Assembly (NCBI RefSeq): GCF_030816915.1
Contig: NZ_JAUSYN010000002.1
Span: forward strand, 4,601,501 to 4,665,500
Direction of reading: 5' to 3'
Origin: Streptomyces sp. B3I8
Lineage (GTDB): Bacteria > Actinomycetota > Actinomycetes > Streptomycetales > Streptomycetaceae
DNA: 64,000 bases
Shown here: in pieces, positions 8,819-17,631 of the stretch
Layout: each line of letters starts with the position of its first letter
Position numbering within the stretch: position 1 is the stretch's first letter
Notes under the pieces: generated by a model
Seen by the model: the letters and a program-made list of their open reading frames with translations, nothing else
What the model was told of the DNA's origin: nothing
Database searches by the model: none
Translations under genes and position numbers: made by a program

Positions 8819-8837
8819 CCGCCGCTTCCGGGCAGCT

Positions 8838-8893
8838 CCGCCCGCACTGGCCGTCCCCGAGGACCCGTCCTCGGGGACGGCCAGTGCGGGCGG
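8838..8893. terminator. Perfect 27-base inverted repeat after the anti-sigma gene
   Basis: Bases 8838-8864 and 8867-8893 are exact reverse complements separated by only two bases, so the RNA would fold into a very long hairpin. It lies 20 bases after the anti-sigma stop and 70 bases before htrA. It probably terminates or attenuates the sigma-anti-sigma transcript. No U tract follows. Confidence 0.7.
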
Positions 8894-8962
8894 GGACGCA
8901 GGCGAGGAAAAAGAGGTCCGGACCTGGTTGAATCCGGGGAGGCGCGCTCCCACGGAGGAACC

Positions 8963-9928
8963 ATGACCCAGGACGGCGACATCGAGCCGGGCCTCTCCCA
9001 CCCGCCCGTCACCACCGCCCCCGCCACGCCTCCCTGGCACCGGTACGACCCGTGGTCACCCACCCCCTTCCAGGACGTCCCCGCCCCCGCGCCCCGGCGC
9101 CCCCGCACACCTCGCCGCACCGTCCTCGCCGCCGCCCTCGCGGTCTTCTTCGCCTCCGGCGCCGCGGGCCTCGCCATGGGCGCCTATCTGGAGCACGAGA
9201 ACCTCCGGTCAACGCTCCCCGAGACCGGGCACGACCTCCCGGACCGCCCCGCCCGCAGCGTCCCCGACATCGCCGCCGACGCCCTTCCCGGCGTCGTCAC
9301 CCTCCACGTCCGGGGCGTCGGCCGGCAGGACACCGGCACCGGCTTCGTCTTCGACACCCACGGCCGCATCCTGACCAACAACCACGTCGTCGCCCCCGGC
9401 GACTCCGACGACGGCGAGATATCCGTGACCTTCGCCGACGGCACGACCTCCCGCGCCACCCTCGTCGGCCGGGACGCCCACTCCGACCTGGCCGTCGTCG
9501 AGGCCGCGCACGCCGGGCACCTCACCCCGCTCCCCCTCGGCAACTCCGACGACGTCCGCGTCGGCGACCCGGTCGTGGCGATCGGCGCCCCCTTCGACCT
9601 GCCGGGCACCGTCACCGCCGGCATCGTCAGCGCCACCAGGCGGTCCGTCACCGCGAACGGCGAGAAGGGCGAGGGCGACGACGTGTCGTACACCGACGCG
9701 CTGCAGACCGACGCCCCGATCAACCCCGGCAACTCCGGCGGGCCCCTCCTCGACGGGCGCGCCCGCGTCGTCGGCATCAACTCCGCCATCCGCGCCGCCG
9801 ACGCCGACGCGGACGCGGCGGAGGGCACGGCGGGCTCGATAGGGCTCGGCTTCGCCATCCCCGTCAACCACGCCCGGCGGGTCGCCGACCAGTTGATCGC
9901 CGAGGACCGCGCCGGGGGCACCGGTTGA
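8963..9928 (+). CDS. HtrA/DegP-like trypsin-fold serine protease, membrane-anchored
   Basis: A 321-residue type II membrane protein: proline-rich cytoplasmic N-terminus, membrane helix about 52-75, then a trypsin-like domain. The catalytic triad is visible as H141 (LTNNHVV), D175 (AHSDLAVV) and S258 (NPGNSGGPLL). The protein ends about 60 residues after the serine, so no PDZ domain follows, unlike mycobacterial HtrA. It would degrade misfolded exported proteins. A GGAGGAACC site precedes ATG 8963. Position next to the ECF sigma/anti-sigma pair suggests it is a regulon member or feedback protease. Confidence 0.9.
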   Translation: MTQDGDIEPGLSHPPVTTAPATPPWHRYDPWSPTPFQDVPAPAPRRPRTPRRTVLAAALAVFFASGAAGLAMGAYLEHENLRSTLPETGHDLPDRPARSVPDIAADALPGVVTLHVRGVGRQDTGTGFVFDTHGRILTNNHVVAPGDSDDGEISVTFADGTTSRATLVGRDAHSDLAVVEAAHAGHLTPLPLGNSDDVRVGDPVVAIGAPFDLPGTVTAGIVSATRRSVTANGEKGEGDDVSYTDALQTDAPINPGNSGGPLLDGRARVVGINSAIRAADADADAAEGTAGSIGLGFAIPVNHARRVADQLIAEDRAGGTG

Positions 9929-10121
9929 ACGCCCGAACCGGGGCGAACACCCCCTCCCACGCGGGGCACGGCAGGGAGAACGCGGCGTGTACAGGGGGTA
10001 CGACGGCCCGGACGGTACCGGTCCCCGGGTGTCGGCGGGTACCGTGGACCCGGCCCGCACCACGGAAGACCTGCCCAGAAGAGCGAGGGCCGAGGGCCGC
10101 GGACATCGCGAGGAGCGTCAG

Positions 10122-10556
10122 GTGTTCAACGACATAGGACCGTTCGAGCTGGTGACGATCATCGTCCTTGCCGTGCTCGTCTTCGGCCCGGACAAGCTCC
10201 CGAAGGTCATTCAGGACACCATGCGGACGATCCGCAAGATCCGCGAGTTCTCGGAGAGCGCCAAGCAGGACATCCGCGACGAGCTCGGCCCGGAGTTCAA
10301 GGACTTCGAGTTCGAGGACCTCAACCCCAAGACGTTCATCCGCAAGCAGATGGAGAACGACGAACTGGGGCTGAAGGAGATCCGCAACGGCTTCGACCTG
10401 AAGAAGGAGATGGCCGAGGTCGCGGAGGCGGTCCACAGCGGCGAGGCCGAGACGACGAGGGCCTCCGGCGCTGCCGTCGACATGCGCAAGCAGCCGGAGC
10501 TCACCAAGAAGGAGACGCCGCAGGAGCGCCCGCCCTTCGACGCGGACGCCACCTGA
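10122..10556 (+). CDS. tatB: Sec-independent protein translocase subunit TatB
   Basis: A 144-residue TatA/B-type protein: short periplasmic N-terminus with the TatB-characteristic Glu (E9, FNDIGPFEL), one membrane helix (about 9-21), a G22-P23 hinge, then an amphipathic, highly charged helix. The long charged tail distinguishes TatB from the shorter TatA. It forms the TatBC receptor for twin-arginine signal peptides. GTG 10122 has an AGGAG site 6 bases upstream; the frame continues to 9987 without a better start. It sits after htrA as in mycobacteria (Rv1223-Rv1224). Confidence 0.9.
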   Translation: MFNDIGPFELVTIIVLAVLVFGPDKLPKVIQDTMRTIRKIREFSESAKQDIRDELGPEFKDFEFEDLNPKTFIRKQMENDELGLKEIRNGFDLKKEMAEVAEAVHSGEAETTRASGAAVDMRKQPELTKKETPQERPPFDADAT

Positions 10557-10823
10557 GCTTCCCCCCGGCCTGCGCACGGCCTCCTGCGGCCCGCGCACCC
10601 CCTGCGCCCCGCGTGCCCCCGGCGTGCGCCCCGGACCCGCGTGTCGGACACCCGACCGGCGCTCGTACGACGCGTACGAGGCCGTACGCGCCGGGTGTTT
10701 CCCGGTCACCCGTGACGCGGTGGCTATGCTGCCCAGTTGTTGCGCGGACCAGAAAAGAGCGAGGACGCCCGTGGGGGGCGGGCCGCTCGGGTCCCGCCAG
10801 GAACTGAGGAGGCGTCCGGGTAC

Positions 10824-11480
10824 ATGGAGACGACGAGTCGGGTGGGCGCGCAGGCGCCGGTCGCGGAGGACGGCCAACAGGTCCCCTCCGCCCGGCGCAC
10901 GGCCGACGGCTACCTGCGCGCGCCCTTCCCTTGGTACGGCCTCGACGAGGCGTTCACGGGGCCGCGCTGGCTGATGCAGGTGGGCGCCGCCGCCGACGGT
11001 GCGGTGGAGCACGGTTCGCTCGGGCACGGCGACGAGCCGTCCATCCGTCACGAGACGACGGAGGACGAGAAGGAACGGTTCGCGGTCGTGGTGACGGTCG
11101 CGGCGCATCCGGGCCGGCGCAGCCCGGACGGCACGGGGCAGCTGGAGGCCACCTCGGTGTCCTCCGCGGCCTGGCTGGCGGGTGCGGGGCTGCTGACCTG
11201 CACCTGGCCCGGACAGCTCGACCACACGCTGCGGGACGACTGGCTGGCCCAGCAGACCGAGACGGCGTGGATCCTCGCCGACGACCTGGACGGACCGGAG
11301 TGGTCCTCGCTGTCGCTGCCGGTGGACGGCGTGCCGACGCCGTTCCACTACCGGGAGTCCGAGTTCGGCTGGGTCCTCGCCGGTTCCACCGAGCAAGGGG
11401 TGCACGTGGGGGCGTACGGGCGCGGAATGAGCGCGTACGGTCTTGGCTTCGCCGTCGCGGAGATCGGCGCGTACGCCTAG
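10824..11480 (+). CDS. Conserved hypothetical protein
   Basis: A 218-residue acidic, soluble protein starting METTSRVGAQAP. I do not recognise the family. Conserved-looking elements are a FPWYGLDEAFTGPRWLMQVG segment (about 34-53), LEATSVSSAAWLAGAGLLTCTWP in the centre, and a C-terminal YGRGMSAYGLGFAVAEIGAYA segment that ends the protein abruptly. No signal peptide or membrane segment is evident. A GAGGAGG site lies about 11 bases before ATG 10824; an upstream TATGCT at 10725-10730 could be a -10 box. It converges with mrp across a double hairpin. Confidence 0.75.
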   Translation: METTSRVGAQAPVAEDGQQVPSARRTADGYLRAPFPWYGLDEAFTGPRWLMQVGAAADGAVEHGSLGHGDEPSIRHETTEDEKERFAVVVTVAAHPGRRSPDGTGQLEATSVSSAAWLAGAGLLTCTWPGQLDHTLRDDWLAQQTETAWILADDLDGPEWSSLSLPVDGVPTPFHYRESEFGWVLAGSTEQGVHVGAYGRGMSAYGLGFAVAEIGAYA

Positions 11481-11557
11481 GGCCGGTTGCGGCGCGACCG
11501 CGGGCGGGTCGTGGCTGGTCGCGCCCACGCCGCGGAGCCGCACAATGTCACAGCCCC

Positions 11558-11591
11558 GCGCCCCTCAGGGGGCGCTGCCCCCGGCGGGGGC
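11558..11591. terminator. Paired hairpins between convergent genes
   Basis: A 7-base stem (GCGCCCC 11558-11564 / GGGGCGC 11569-11575) is followed directly by a second hairpin (GCCCCC 11577-11582 / GGGGGC 11586-11591). They lie between the hypothetical gene and mrp and could stop transcription from both sides. Confidence 0.55.
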
Positions 11592-11629
11592 CTTGAAGGG
11601 TTCGCCGGGGGCCCGCACCCTGTGACCCC

Positions 11630-12763
11630 TCAGAACTTGTTCTTCGGGGTGATGCCCAGCGTCATGCCAGCCAGGCCGCGTTGGCGGCCGCCCAGCTTGC
11701 CGGCGATGGCGCGGAGCGCGGAGCCGGCGGGGGAGTCGGGGTCGCTCAGGACGACCGGCTTGCCCTCGTCGCCGCCCTCGCGCAGCCGGACGTCGATCGG
11801 GATGGAGCCGAGGACCGGGACCGTGGCGCCGGTGGTGCGGGTCAGGCCGTCGGCGACCGTCTGGCCGCCGCCCGTGCCGAACACGTCGACCATCTCGCCG
11901 CAGTGCGGGCACGGCAGACCCGCCATGTTCTCGACCACGCCGACGATCTTCTGGTGCGTCTGCACGGCGATGGAACCGGCCCGCTCGGCGACCTCGGCCG
12001 CCGCCTGCTGGGGAGTCGTCACGACGAGGATCTCGGCGTTCGGCACGAGCTGGGCCACGGAGATGGCGATGTCGCCCGTGCCCGGCGGGAGGTCGAGCAG
12101 GAGGACGTCCAGGTCGCCCCAGTACACGTCCGCCAGGAACTGCTGCAGCGCGCGGTGCAGCATCGGGCCGCGCCAGACGACCGGGGCGTTGCCCGGGGTG
12201 AACATGCCGATGGAGATGACCTTCACGCCGTTGGCGGACGGCGGCATGATCATGTTCTCGACCTGGGTGGGACGGCCGTCCGCGCCCAGCATGCGCGGCA
12301 CGCTGTGGCCGTAGATGTCGGCGTCGACGACGCCCACCTTCAACCCGTCGGCCGCCATGGCCGCCGCCAGGTTGACCGTGACGGAGGACTTGCCGACGCC
12401 GCCCTTGCCGGAGGCCACCGCGTAGACGCGGGTGAGCGAGCCGGGCCTGGCGAACGGGATCTCGCGCTCGGCCTGGCCGCCGCGCAGGGCGGACGCCAGT
12501 TCCTTGCGCTGCTCGTCGCTCATCACGTCCAGCGTGACGTCGACCCGGGTGACGCCCTCCACGCGGGAGACCGCCTCGGTCACGCCCTGGGTGATCGTGT
12601 CGCGCATCGGACAGCCGGAGACCGTCAGGTACACGGTCACGGCGACCGCGCCGTCCGCGCCGATCTCCACCGATTTGACCATCCCCAGTTCGGTGATGGG
12701 CCGATGGATCTCCGGGTCGTTCACCGTCGCCAGTGCCTCGCGCACCGCGTCTTCCGTAACCAT
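11630..12763 (-). CDS. mrp: Mrp/NBP35-type P-loop ATPase, iron-sulfur cluster carrier
   Basis: A 377-residue protein with an N-terminal MIP18/DUF59 domain (about 5-80, ending in DVTLDVMSDEQR) and a ParA/MinD-like P-loop domain. The domain has Walker A GKGGVGKS at 119-126, LLLDLPPGTGD at about 221-231 and the cluster-binding C285-x2-C288 (LPCPHCGE). It would assemble and transfer Fe-S clusters to apoproteins. I chose ATG 12763 because MVTEDAVREALATV is the conserved beginning; a GTG at 12826 would add 21 residues and overlap DUF1003. Order with DUF1003 and the MgtE-like gene parallels Rv1229c-Rv1232c. Confidence 0.9.
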   Translation of the reverse strand: MVTEDAVREALATVNDPEIHRPITELGMVKSVEIGADGAVAVTVYLTVSGCPMRDTITQGVTEAVSRVEGVTRVDVTLDVMSDEQRKELASALRGGQAEREIPFARPGSLTRVYAVASGKGGVGKSSVTVNLAAAMAADGLKVGVVDADIYGHSVPRMLGADGRPTQVENMIMPPSANGVKVISIGMFTPGNAPVVWRGPMLHRALQQFLADVYWGDLDVLLLDLPPGTGDIAISVAQLVPNAEILVVTTPQQAAAEVAERAGSIAVQTHQKIVGVVENMAGLPCPHCGEMVDVFGTGGGQTVADGLTRTTGATVPVLGSIPIDVRLREGGDEGKPVVLSDPDSPAGSALRAIAGKLGGRQRGLAGMTLGITPKNKF

Positions 12764-12806
12764 GTCCCCGATGGTACGGCGCCGTACCGGGCCGCAGGGC
12801 AGCCCG

Positions 12807-13508
12807 TCAGCGGTCTTCTGCGTCACGTCCGCGCCCGGACCCGGGCGGGAGCCGACCGGAACCCGGTGGAAGCCGCCCAGGGCCTGGTGGAAGCCGCCCC
12901 GGCCCCGTCGGTCGCCGTCCCGGATCCGGCGGAACGTCCCGGTGTCCGAGCGCGCGGCCCTCGGCGTGGCCGGCCGGGCGGCCGTCGTGGCGGTCCTCCA
13001 GTTCCTTGACGAGGTCCTGGAGTTCGGAGCGGATCCAGTCGCGGGTCGCCACCTCGCCGAGCCCCATGCGCAGCGCGGCGATCTCGCGCGTCAGGAACTC
13101 GGTGTCGGCGATCGACCGCTCGTTCTGCTTGCGGTCCTGTTCGAGGTTGACCCGGTCGCGGTCGTCCTGCCTGTTCTGCGCCAGCAGGATCAGCGGGGCG
13201 GCGTACGAGGCCTGTAGCGACAGCATCAGCGTCAGGAAGATGAACGGGTACTGGTCGAAGCGCAGGTGCTCGGGCGCGGCCACGTTCCACACCACCCACA
13301 GGATGATGACGATCGTCATCCAGACGATGAACCGTCCGGTGCCCAGGAAACGCGCGATGCGTTCGGACAGCCGTCCGAACGCCTCCGGGTCGTACTCCGG
13401 CAGCAGCCGGCGGCGCGGCGCGCGCGGCTGGTCCAGCCGGGCGCGCGTGCGGGAGCTCGCGGTGGCACCCACGGGAGCGCGCTCGCGCGATTCGCGGTCA
13501 GGAGTCAT
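12807..13508 (-). CDS. DUF1003 two-helix membrane protein
   Basis: A 233-residue protein with two adjacent membrane helices (about 60-77, VWMTIVIILWVVWNV, and 88-110, FIFLTLMLSLQASYAAPLILLA) and the DUF1003-typical AQNRQDDRDRVNLEQDRKQN segment, then a cytoplasmic coiled region. The C-terminal 35 residues are a tandem GRLPPGSG-type repeat (four copies) unrelated to the domain. ATG 13508 lies inside the last codons of the upstream MgtE-like gene (11-base overlap), so the pair is cotranslated. The function of DUF1003 is unknown; the neighbours suggest a link to divalent cation sensing. Confidence 0.85.
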   Translation of the reverse strand: MTPDRESRERAPVGATASSRTRARLDQPRAPRRRLLPEYDPEAFGRLSERIARFLGTGRFIVWMTIVIILWVVWNVAAPEHLRFDQYPFIFLTLMLSLQASYAAPLILLAQNRQDDRDRVNLEQDRKQNERSIADTEFLTREIAALRMGLGEVATRDWIRSELQDLVKELEDRHDGRPAGHAEGRALGHRDVPPDPGRRPTGPGRLPPGPGRLPPGSGRLPPGSGRGRDAEDR

Positions 13509-14778
13509 CGGGCGCCCCCTCCCCGAGGTGGAACTCCGTCTCGCGCCAGTCCTCGGGCAGCATGTGGTCCAGTACGTCGTCCACCGTCACCGCGCCCAGC
13601 AGCGAGCCGGACTCGTCGACGACCGGCGCGGCCACCATGTCGTACGCGGCGAAGAACCCGGCGACCACGGGCAGCGCGTCGTCCGGGGCGAGCGACTGCA
13701 GATCGTCGTCGATGATCGAGCTGACCAGCGTGTACGGGGGGTCGCGCAGCAGCCGCTGGAAGTGCACCGTGCCGAGGTACTTGCCGGTCGGCGTGTCGTC
13801 CGGCGGCCGGCACACGTACACCTGGGCGGCGAGAGCGGGGGACAGGTCCCGGTTGCGGACCCGGGCGAGCGCGTCGGCGACGGTGTCGTCGGGCCGCAGG
13901 ATGATCGGCTCGGTCGTCATCAGACCGCCCGCCGTGTCCTCCTCGTACGCCATCAGCCGGCGCATGTCGGCGGCGTCGGCGGGTGCCATCAGACTCAGCA
14001 GCCGCTCCTGGTCGTCCTCGGGCAGCTCGGCGAGCAGGTCGGCGGCGTCGTCGGGGTCCATCGCCTCCAGGACGTCCGCGGCGCGCTCCTCCTTCAGCTT
14101 GCCGAGGACCTCGATCTGGTCGTCCTCGGGCAGCTCCTCCAGGACATCGGCGAGCCGGTCGTCGTCCAGGGCGGCGGCGACCTCGGCGCGGCGCTTGGCG
14201 GAGAGGTGGTGCAGCACGTTGGCGAGGTCGGCGGGGCGCAGCTGCTCGAAGGTGGCGAGCAGGCTCTCGGCCCCCTGGCCGTGCTCCTCCAGGGAGAACC
14301 CGGTGACGGCGTTCCACTCGACGGTGAGGGTCTCGCCGCGGCTGCGCCGGAAGGCCCCGCCCCGGCCGCGCCTGCGGACGAAGACGCGGTCGATCTCCCA
14401 GTCCCGGCGGGCCGGGAGCTGCTGCACCGACAGATCCAGGACGGTGACCTCCTCGCCGCCGTCGACCAGCGTGACCCGGCGGTCCAGCAGCTCGCCGAAG
14501 ACCAGCCGCTCGGTGGGGCGCTGCTCGAACCGGCGCACGTTGAGCACGCCGGTGGAGATGACCTGACCGGACTCGATGCTCGTCACACGGGTCATGGGCA
14601 GGAAGATACGGCGCCGGGTCGACAGCTCGACGACCAGCCCGAGCAGTCGCGGGGGCAGCCGGTCCATCCGGAACATGACGACCAGATCGCGGACGCGGCC
14701 CACCTGGTCACCGGTCGGATCGAAGACGGCTACGCCGGAGAGGTGCGAGACGAAGATCCGGGGGGCGCTTGCCGCCAT
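13498..14778 (-). CDS. PRC-barrel/MgtE-N/CBS-pair protein without channel domain
   Basis: A 426-residue soluble protein with a PRC-barrel-like N-terminus (about 5-90), an MgtE intracellular N domain of alpha repeats (about 175-280, with LPEDDQIEVLGKL and MDPDDAADLLAELPEDDQ), and two CBS motifs (about 285-410). In MgtE these cytoplasmic parts sense Mg2+ and gate the pore. Here the five-helix MgtE pore domain is absent, so it cannot transport by itself. It may sense Mg2+ or nucleotides for DUF1003 or CorA. Start ATG 14778 has a perfect AGGAGG 7 bases upstream. The mycobacterial counterpart is Rv1232c. Confidence 0.85.
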   Translation of the reverse strand: MAASAPRIFVSHLSGVAVFDPTGDQVGRVRDLVVMFRMDRLPPRLLGLVVELSTRRRIFLPMTRVTSIESGQVISTGVLNVRRFEQRPTERLVFGELLDRRVTLVDGGEEVTVLDLSVQQLPARRDWEIDRVFVRRRGRGGAFRRSRGETLTVEWNAVTGFSLEEHGQGAESLLATFEQLRPADLANVLHHLSAKRRAEVAAALDDDRLADVLEELPEDDQIEVLGKLKEERAADVLEAMDPDDAADLLAELPEDDQERLLSLMAPADAADMRRLMAYEEDTAGGLMTTEPIILRPDDTVADALARVRNRDLSPALAAQVYVCRPPDDTPTGKYLGTVHFQRLLRDPPYTLVSSIIDDDLQSLAPDDALPVVAGFFAAYDMVAAPVVDESGSLLGAVTVDDVLDHMLPEDWRETEFHLGEGAPDDS

Positions 14779-15065
14779 CCACGCGCCTCCTGTCGTGTCG
14801 TGGTCCTGATACCGATGCGTCCTGGTGGAACCGGATGCGTCTTCATGTGTCCCGGAACGTCCTGGTGGGTCCTGACGCTCCGTGCGCACTGTGGGTGCGT
14901 GTGCCTGTCCTGTTCCCGACTGCCCCCCAAGACCGGGTTCAGGCTAGCCGGTCCCGGTACGGAACGCCCTGGTGAGGGGTCCGGACGGACTGGCTCCGGA
15001 GGGGGCCCGGCGCACCGGTACGCTGCGGTACGCCGATGGCGGACCACACGAGAGGCACCTCACCT

Positions 15066-15810
15066 GTGACTGCGACTCCCCTTGGCCGAACCCGCAGGAC
15101 CGCACTCGCGGGTGCGCTGTGTGCCGGACTGGTGGTGACGGGGACGGGGCTGACGGGATGCAGCGACGACCCCGACGCGGGCACGAACGGAGTGGGCAAG
15201 CTGCCGGCGGCGCAGATCCAGCGACGGGCGCTCACGGCGGCGAGTGCGGCGGCCACGGTCCGGCTGTCCGGCAGCGTCGTCAGCGGGAAGACGACGTACA
15301 AGCTCGACATAAAGCTGTCGGACGAGGGCGCCTCGGGCGCGGTGACGTCCAAGGACACCACGTTCCAGCTCCTGCGGGTCGGCGAGCGGCTCTACCTCAA
15401 GGCCGGCGCGGCATTCTGGCGGCAGGAGGACGGCAGGAGCGGCGGGATCGGCGGCGGAGAAGCTGGGCGACAAGTACGTGAAGGTCCCGGAGGAGGACCC
15501 GGCGTACAAGCGGTTCAGCGGGTTCACCGACAAGGACACGCTGCTCACGGGACTGCTCACACTGCACGGCACGGTGTCGACCGACGGGCGGCACGAGGTG
15601 GACGGCGTCCGTACGGTGCGGGTCGCCGGGAGTGACGGGTCCGGCGGCGCCCTGGACGTCTCCCTGGAGGGCAAGCCGTACCCGCTGCGGCTCTCGCGCG
15701 CGGGCAACGCGGGCGCGCTCACCCTCACCGACTGGGACAAACCCTTCACCCCGGAGGCGCCCCCCGCGGAGGACACCCTCGACTACGGCAGGAACCTCCC
15801 CACCGGCTGA
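15066..15810 (+). pseudogene. LppX/LprG-like lipoprotein interrupted by a frameshift
   Basis: Two overlapping frames together read as one lipoprotein of about 248 residues. The first has a signal peptide and lipobox (GTGLTGC) and runs through KLPAAQIQRRALTAASAA to LYLKAGAAFWRQED. The second continues SAAEKLGDKYVKVPEEDPAYK to LDYGRNLPTG at 15810. The shift from the first to the second frame falls between about 15430 and 15460, in a G-rich GGC/GGA tract. Without correction the first frame ends in nonsense at 15635. This may be a true loss, a slippage site or a sequencing error. GTG 15066 or ATG 15036 could start it. The family binds lipids or glycolipids in the envelope. Confidence 0.7.
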
Positions 15811-15938
15811 GGCACCGCCGGGGGCGGCCGGGAGCGTAGGTGGGGGAGTGCCGCGCGGAAGCGGAGCCTGCGCCCAAGCCCTCTGCCCGGGCTTTCCGCC
15901 CGGCCGTGCCGCCCGATGCCACCGCTCGGCCGCGCCGC

Positions 15939-16493
15939 CTACCGTCGGCGTCCCTGGCGTCGCCGGCGCCACAGGAGCCGGGGGAGTGCCGCCGGTACCG
16001 GCTCCCGCGTCGTCACGGGCGCCTCCACCGGCGCCGTCGCCAGTGAGGACGAGGGCAGCTCCGCGGACGTGCCCACCGGCTCCAGCCGCAGCACCCGGCA
16101 CTCCCGTTCCCAGCGCCCCGGCATCGCCTCGCCGTCCGCCGCGTTCAGCCGCTTCCCCTTGAGCTCTCCCACCGCGGCCTGCCAGGCGGCCGACCCCGGC
16201 GCGAGCTCCACCACCTTCGCGGGCCAGCTCGCGAGCCGCCCGCCCTTGTCCTTGCTGCGCACCGTCACCACGGCGTCGCCCCCGTCGACCAGCCCCGGCA
16301 GCGGCTGCTCCCCGGGCCCGTCGCCGACGACGCAGGCCGCGCCCTCGTGCCAGACGTGCCACAGCACGCGCGCGGGACCCGGCGCCGCCTCGTCGCCGCC
16401 GTCCGCCGCGAGAGCCCCGGCGCGCACCCAGATCAGCCCGGACTTCTTCGTGGCCTCCTCTACGAGGGCCCGCGCGAGCAGCTCAGTCGTCAT
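15939..16493 (-). CDS. Conserved hypothetical protein
   Basis: A 184-residue protein, 22 bases downstream of corA and probably cotranscribed with it. It starts MTTELLARALVEEATKKSGLIW and has a beta-rich core (RVLWHVWHEGAACVVGDGPGEQPLPG, then DAVVTVRSKDKGGRLASW) reminiscent of small split-barrel domains, ending with an Arg-rich tail (LLWRRRRQGRRR). I do not recognise a named family. The core looks conserved while the last 40 residues are low complexity. It converges with the frameshifted lipoprotein gene. Confidence 0.72.
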   Translation of the reverse strand: MTTELLARALVEEATKKSGLIWVRAGALAADGGDEAAPGPARVLWHVWHEGAACVVGDGPGEQPLPGLVDGGDAVVTVRSKDKGGRLASWPAKVVELAPGSAAWQAAVGELKGKRLNAADGEAMPGRWERECRVLRLEPVGTSAELPSSSLATAPVEAPVTTREPVPAALPRLLWRRRRQGRRR

Positions 16494-16515
16494 GCGCTCA
16501 GGGTATAGCGGCCGT

Positions 16516-17631
16516 TCACAGCCACCCGTTGCGCTTCAGCGTGCGGTGGATGGTCAGACACAGGGCGACCGTGACACACATGACGACGGGATAGCCGTAG
16601 CGCCAGTGCAGTTCCGGCATGTGCTCGAAGTTCATGCCGTACACCCCGCACACCATCGTCGGCACGGCGATGATCGCCGCCCACGAGGTGATCTTGCGCA
16701 TGTCCTCGTTCTGCGCGACGGACGCCTGCGCGAGGTTGGCCTGGAGGATGGAGTTCAGCAACTCGTCGAAGCCGACGACCTGTTCCTGCACTCGGGCGAG
16801 GTGGTCGGCGACGTCGCGGAAGTACTTCTGGATGTCCGGGTCGATCAGCCGCATCGGCCGCTCGCTGAGCAGCTGCATCGGCCGCAGCAGCGGCGAGACC
16901 GCCCGCTTGAACTCCAGCACCTCGCGCTTGAGCTGGTAGATCTGTCCGGCGTCGGTGCCCCGGGGGCTGCCCTTGCGCCCGGGCGAGAACACTTCGGTCT
17001 CCACCTCGTCGATGTCGTCCTGCATGGCGTCGGCGACCGCGATGTAGCCGTCGACGACGTGGTCGGCGATCGAGTGCAGCACCGACGAGGGGCCCTTGGC
17101 GAGCAGCTCGGGGTCGCGCTCGAGCCGGGTGCGCAGCGCGCGCAGCGAGCCCTGCCCGCCGTGCCGGACGGTGATGAAGAAGTCCCGGCCGGTGAAGCAC
17201 ATGACCTCGCCGGTCTCCACGACCTCGCTGGTCGCGGTGAGCCGGTCGTGCTCCACGTAGTGGATGGTCTTGAAGACGGTGAACAGGGTGTCGTCGTACC
17301 GCTCCAGCTTGGGCCGCTGGTGGGCGGTGACCGCGTCCTCCACGGCGAGCGGGTGAAGCCCGAACTCGCCCGCGAGCGCGGCGAATTCGGCGCCGGTCGG
17401 CTCGTGCAGCCCGATCCAGGCGAAGCCGCCGTCGCGTCGCACGAGGCGCATCGCCTCCTGCGGGCTCAGCCGGCCCGACGTCTCGACGCGGGCGCCGTCG
17501 CGGTAGACGGCGCAGTCGACGACGGCGGACGGCGTGGCGGGGTCGCGCGTGGCGTCGTACGTGCCGTTGTCCTTGCGGGTTGCCGGGCGGGACGGGCGGA
17601 CCACGGCACGCAGGTCACGGATCATCGACAT
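16516..17631 (-). CDS. corA: CorA-family magnesium/divalent cation transporter
   Basis: A 371-residue CorA. It has a large cytoplasmic domain of mixed alpha/beta and long helices (about 1-305). Two C-terminal membrane helices surround the diagnostic GMN motif (VYGMNFEHMPEL, GMN at 332-334), and the basic tail ends KRNGWL. It would form a homopentameric channel for Mg2+ (possibly Co2+). Length and motif spacing are normal. The companion downstream is the 184-residue hypothetical protein. Together with the MgtE-like sensor protein 1.7 kb away it makes this a magnesium-associated region, as at Rv1232c-Rv1239c. Confidence 0.92.
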   Translation of the reverse strand: MSMIRDLRAVVRPSRPATRKDNGTYDATRDPATPSAVVDCAVYRDGARVETSGRLSPQEAMRLVRRDGGFAWIGLHEPTGAEFAALAGEFGLHPLAVEDAVTAHQRPKLERYDDTLFTVFKTIHYVEHDRLTATSEVVETGEVMCFTGRDFFITVRHGGQGSLRALRTRLERDPELLAKGPSSVLHSIADHVVDGYIAVADAMQDDIDEVETEVFSPGRKGSPRGTDAGQIYQLKREVLEFKRAVSPLLRPMQLLSERPMRLIDPDIQKYFRDVADHLARVQEQVVGFDELLNSILQANLAQASVAQNEDMRKITSWAAIIAVPTMVCGVYGMNFEHMPELHWRYGYPVVMCVTVALCLTIHRTLKRNGWL

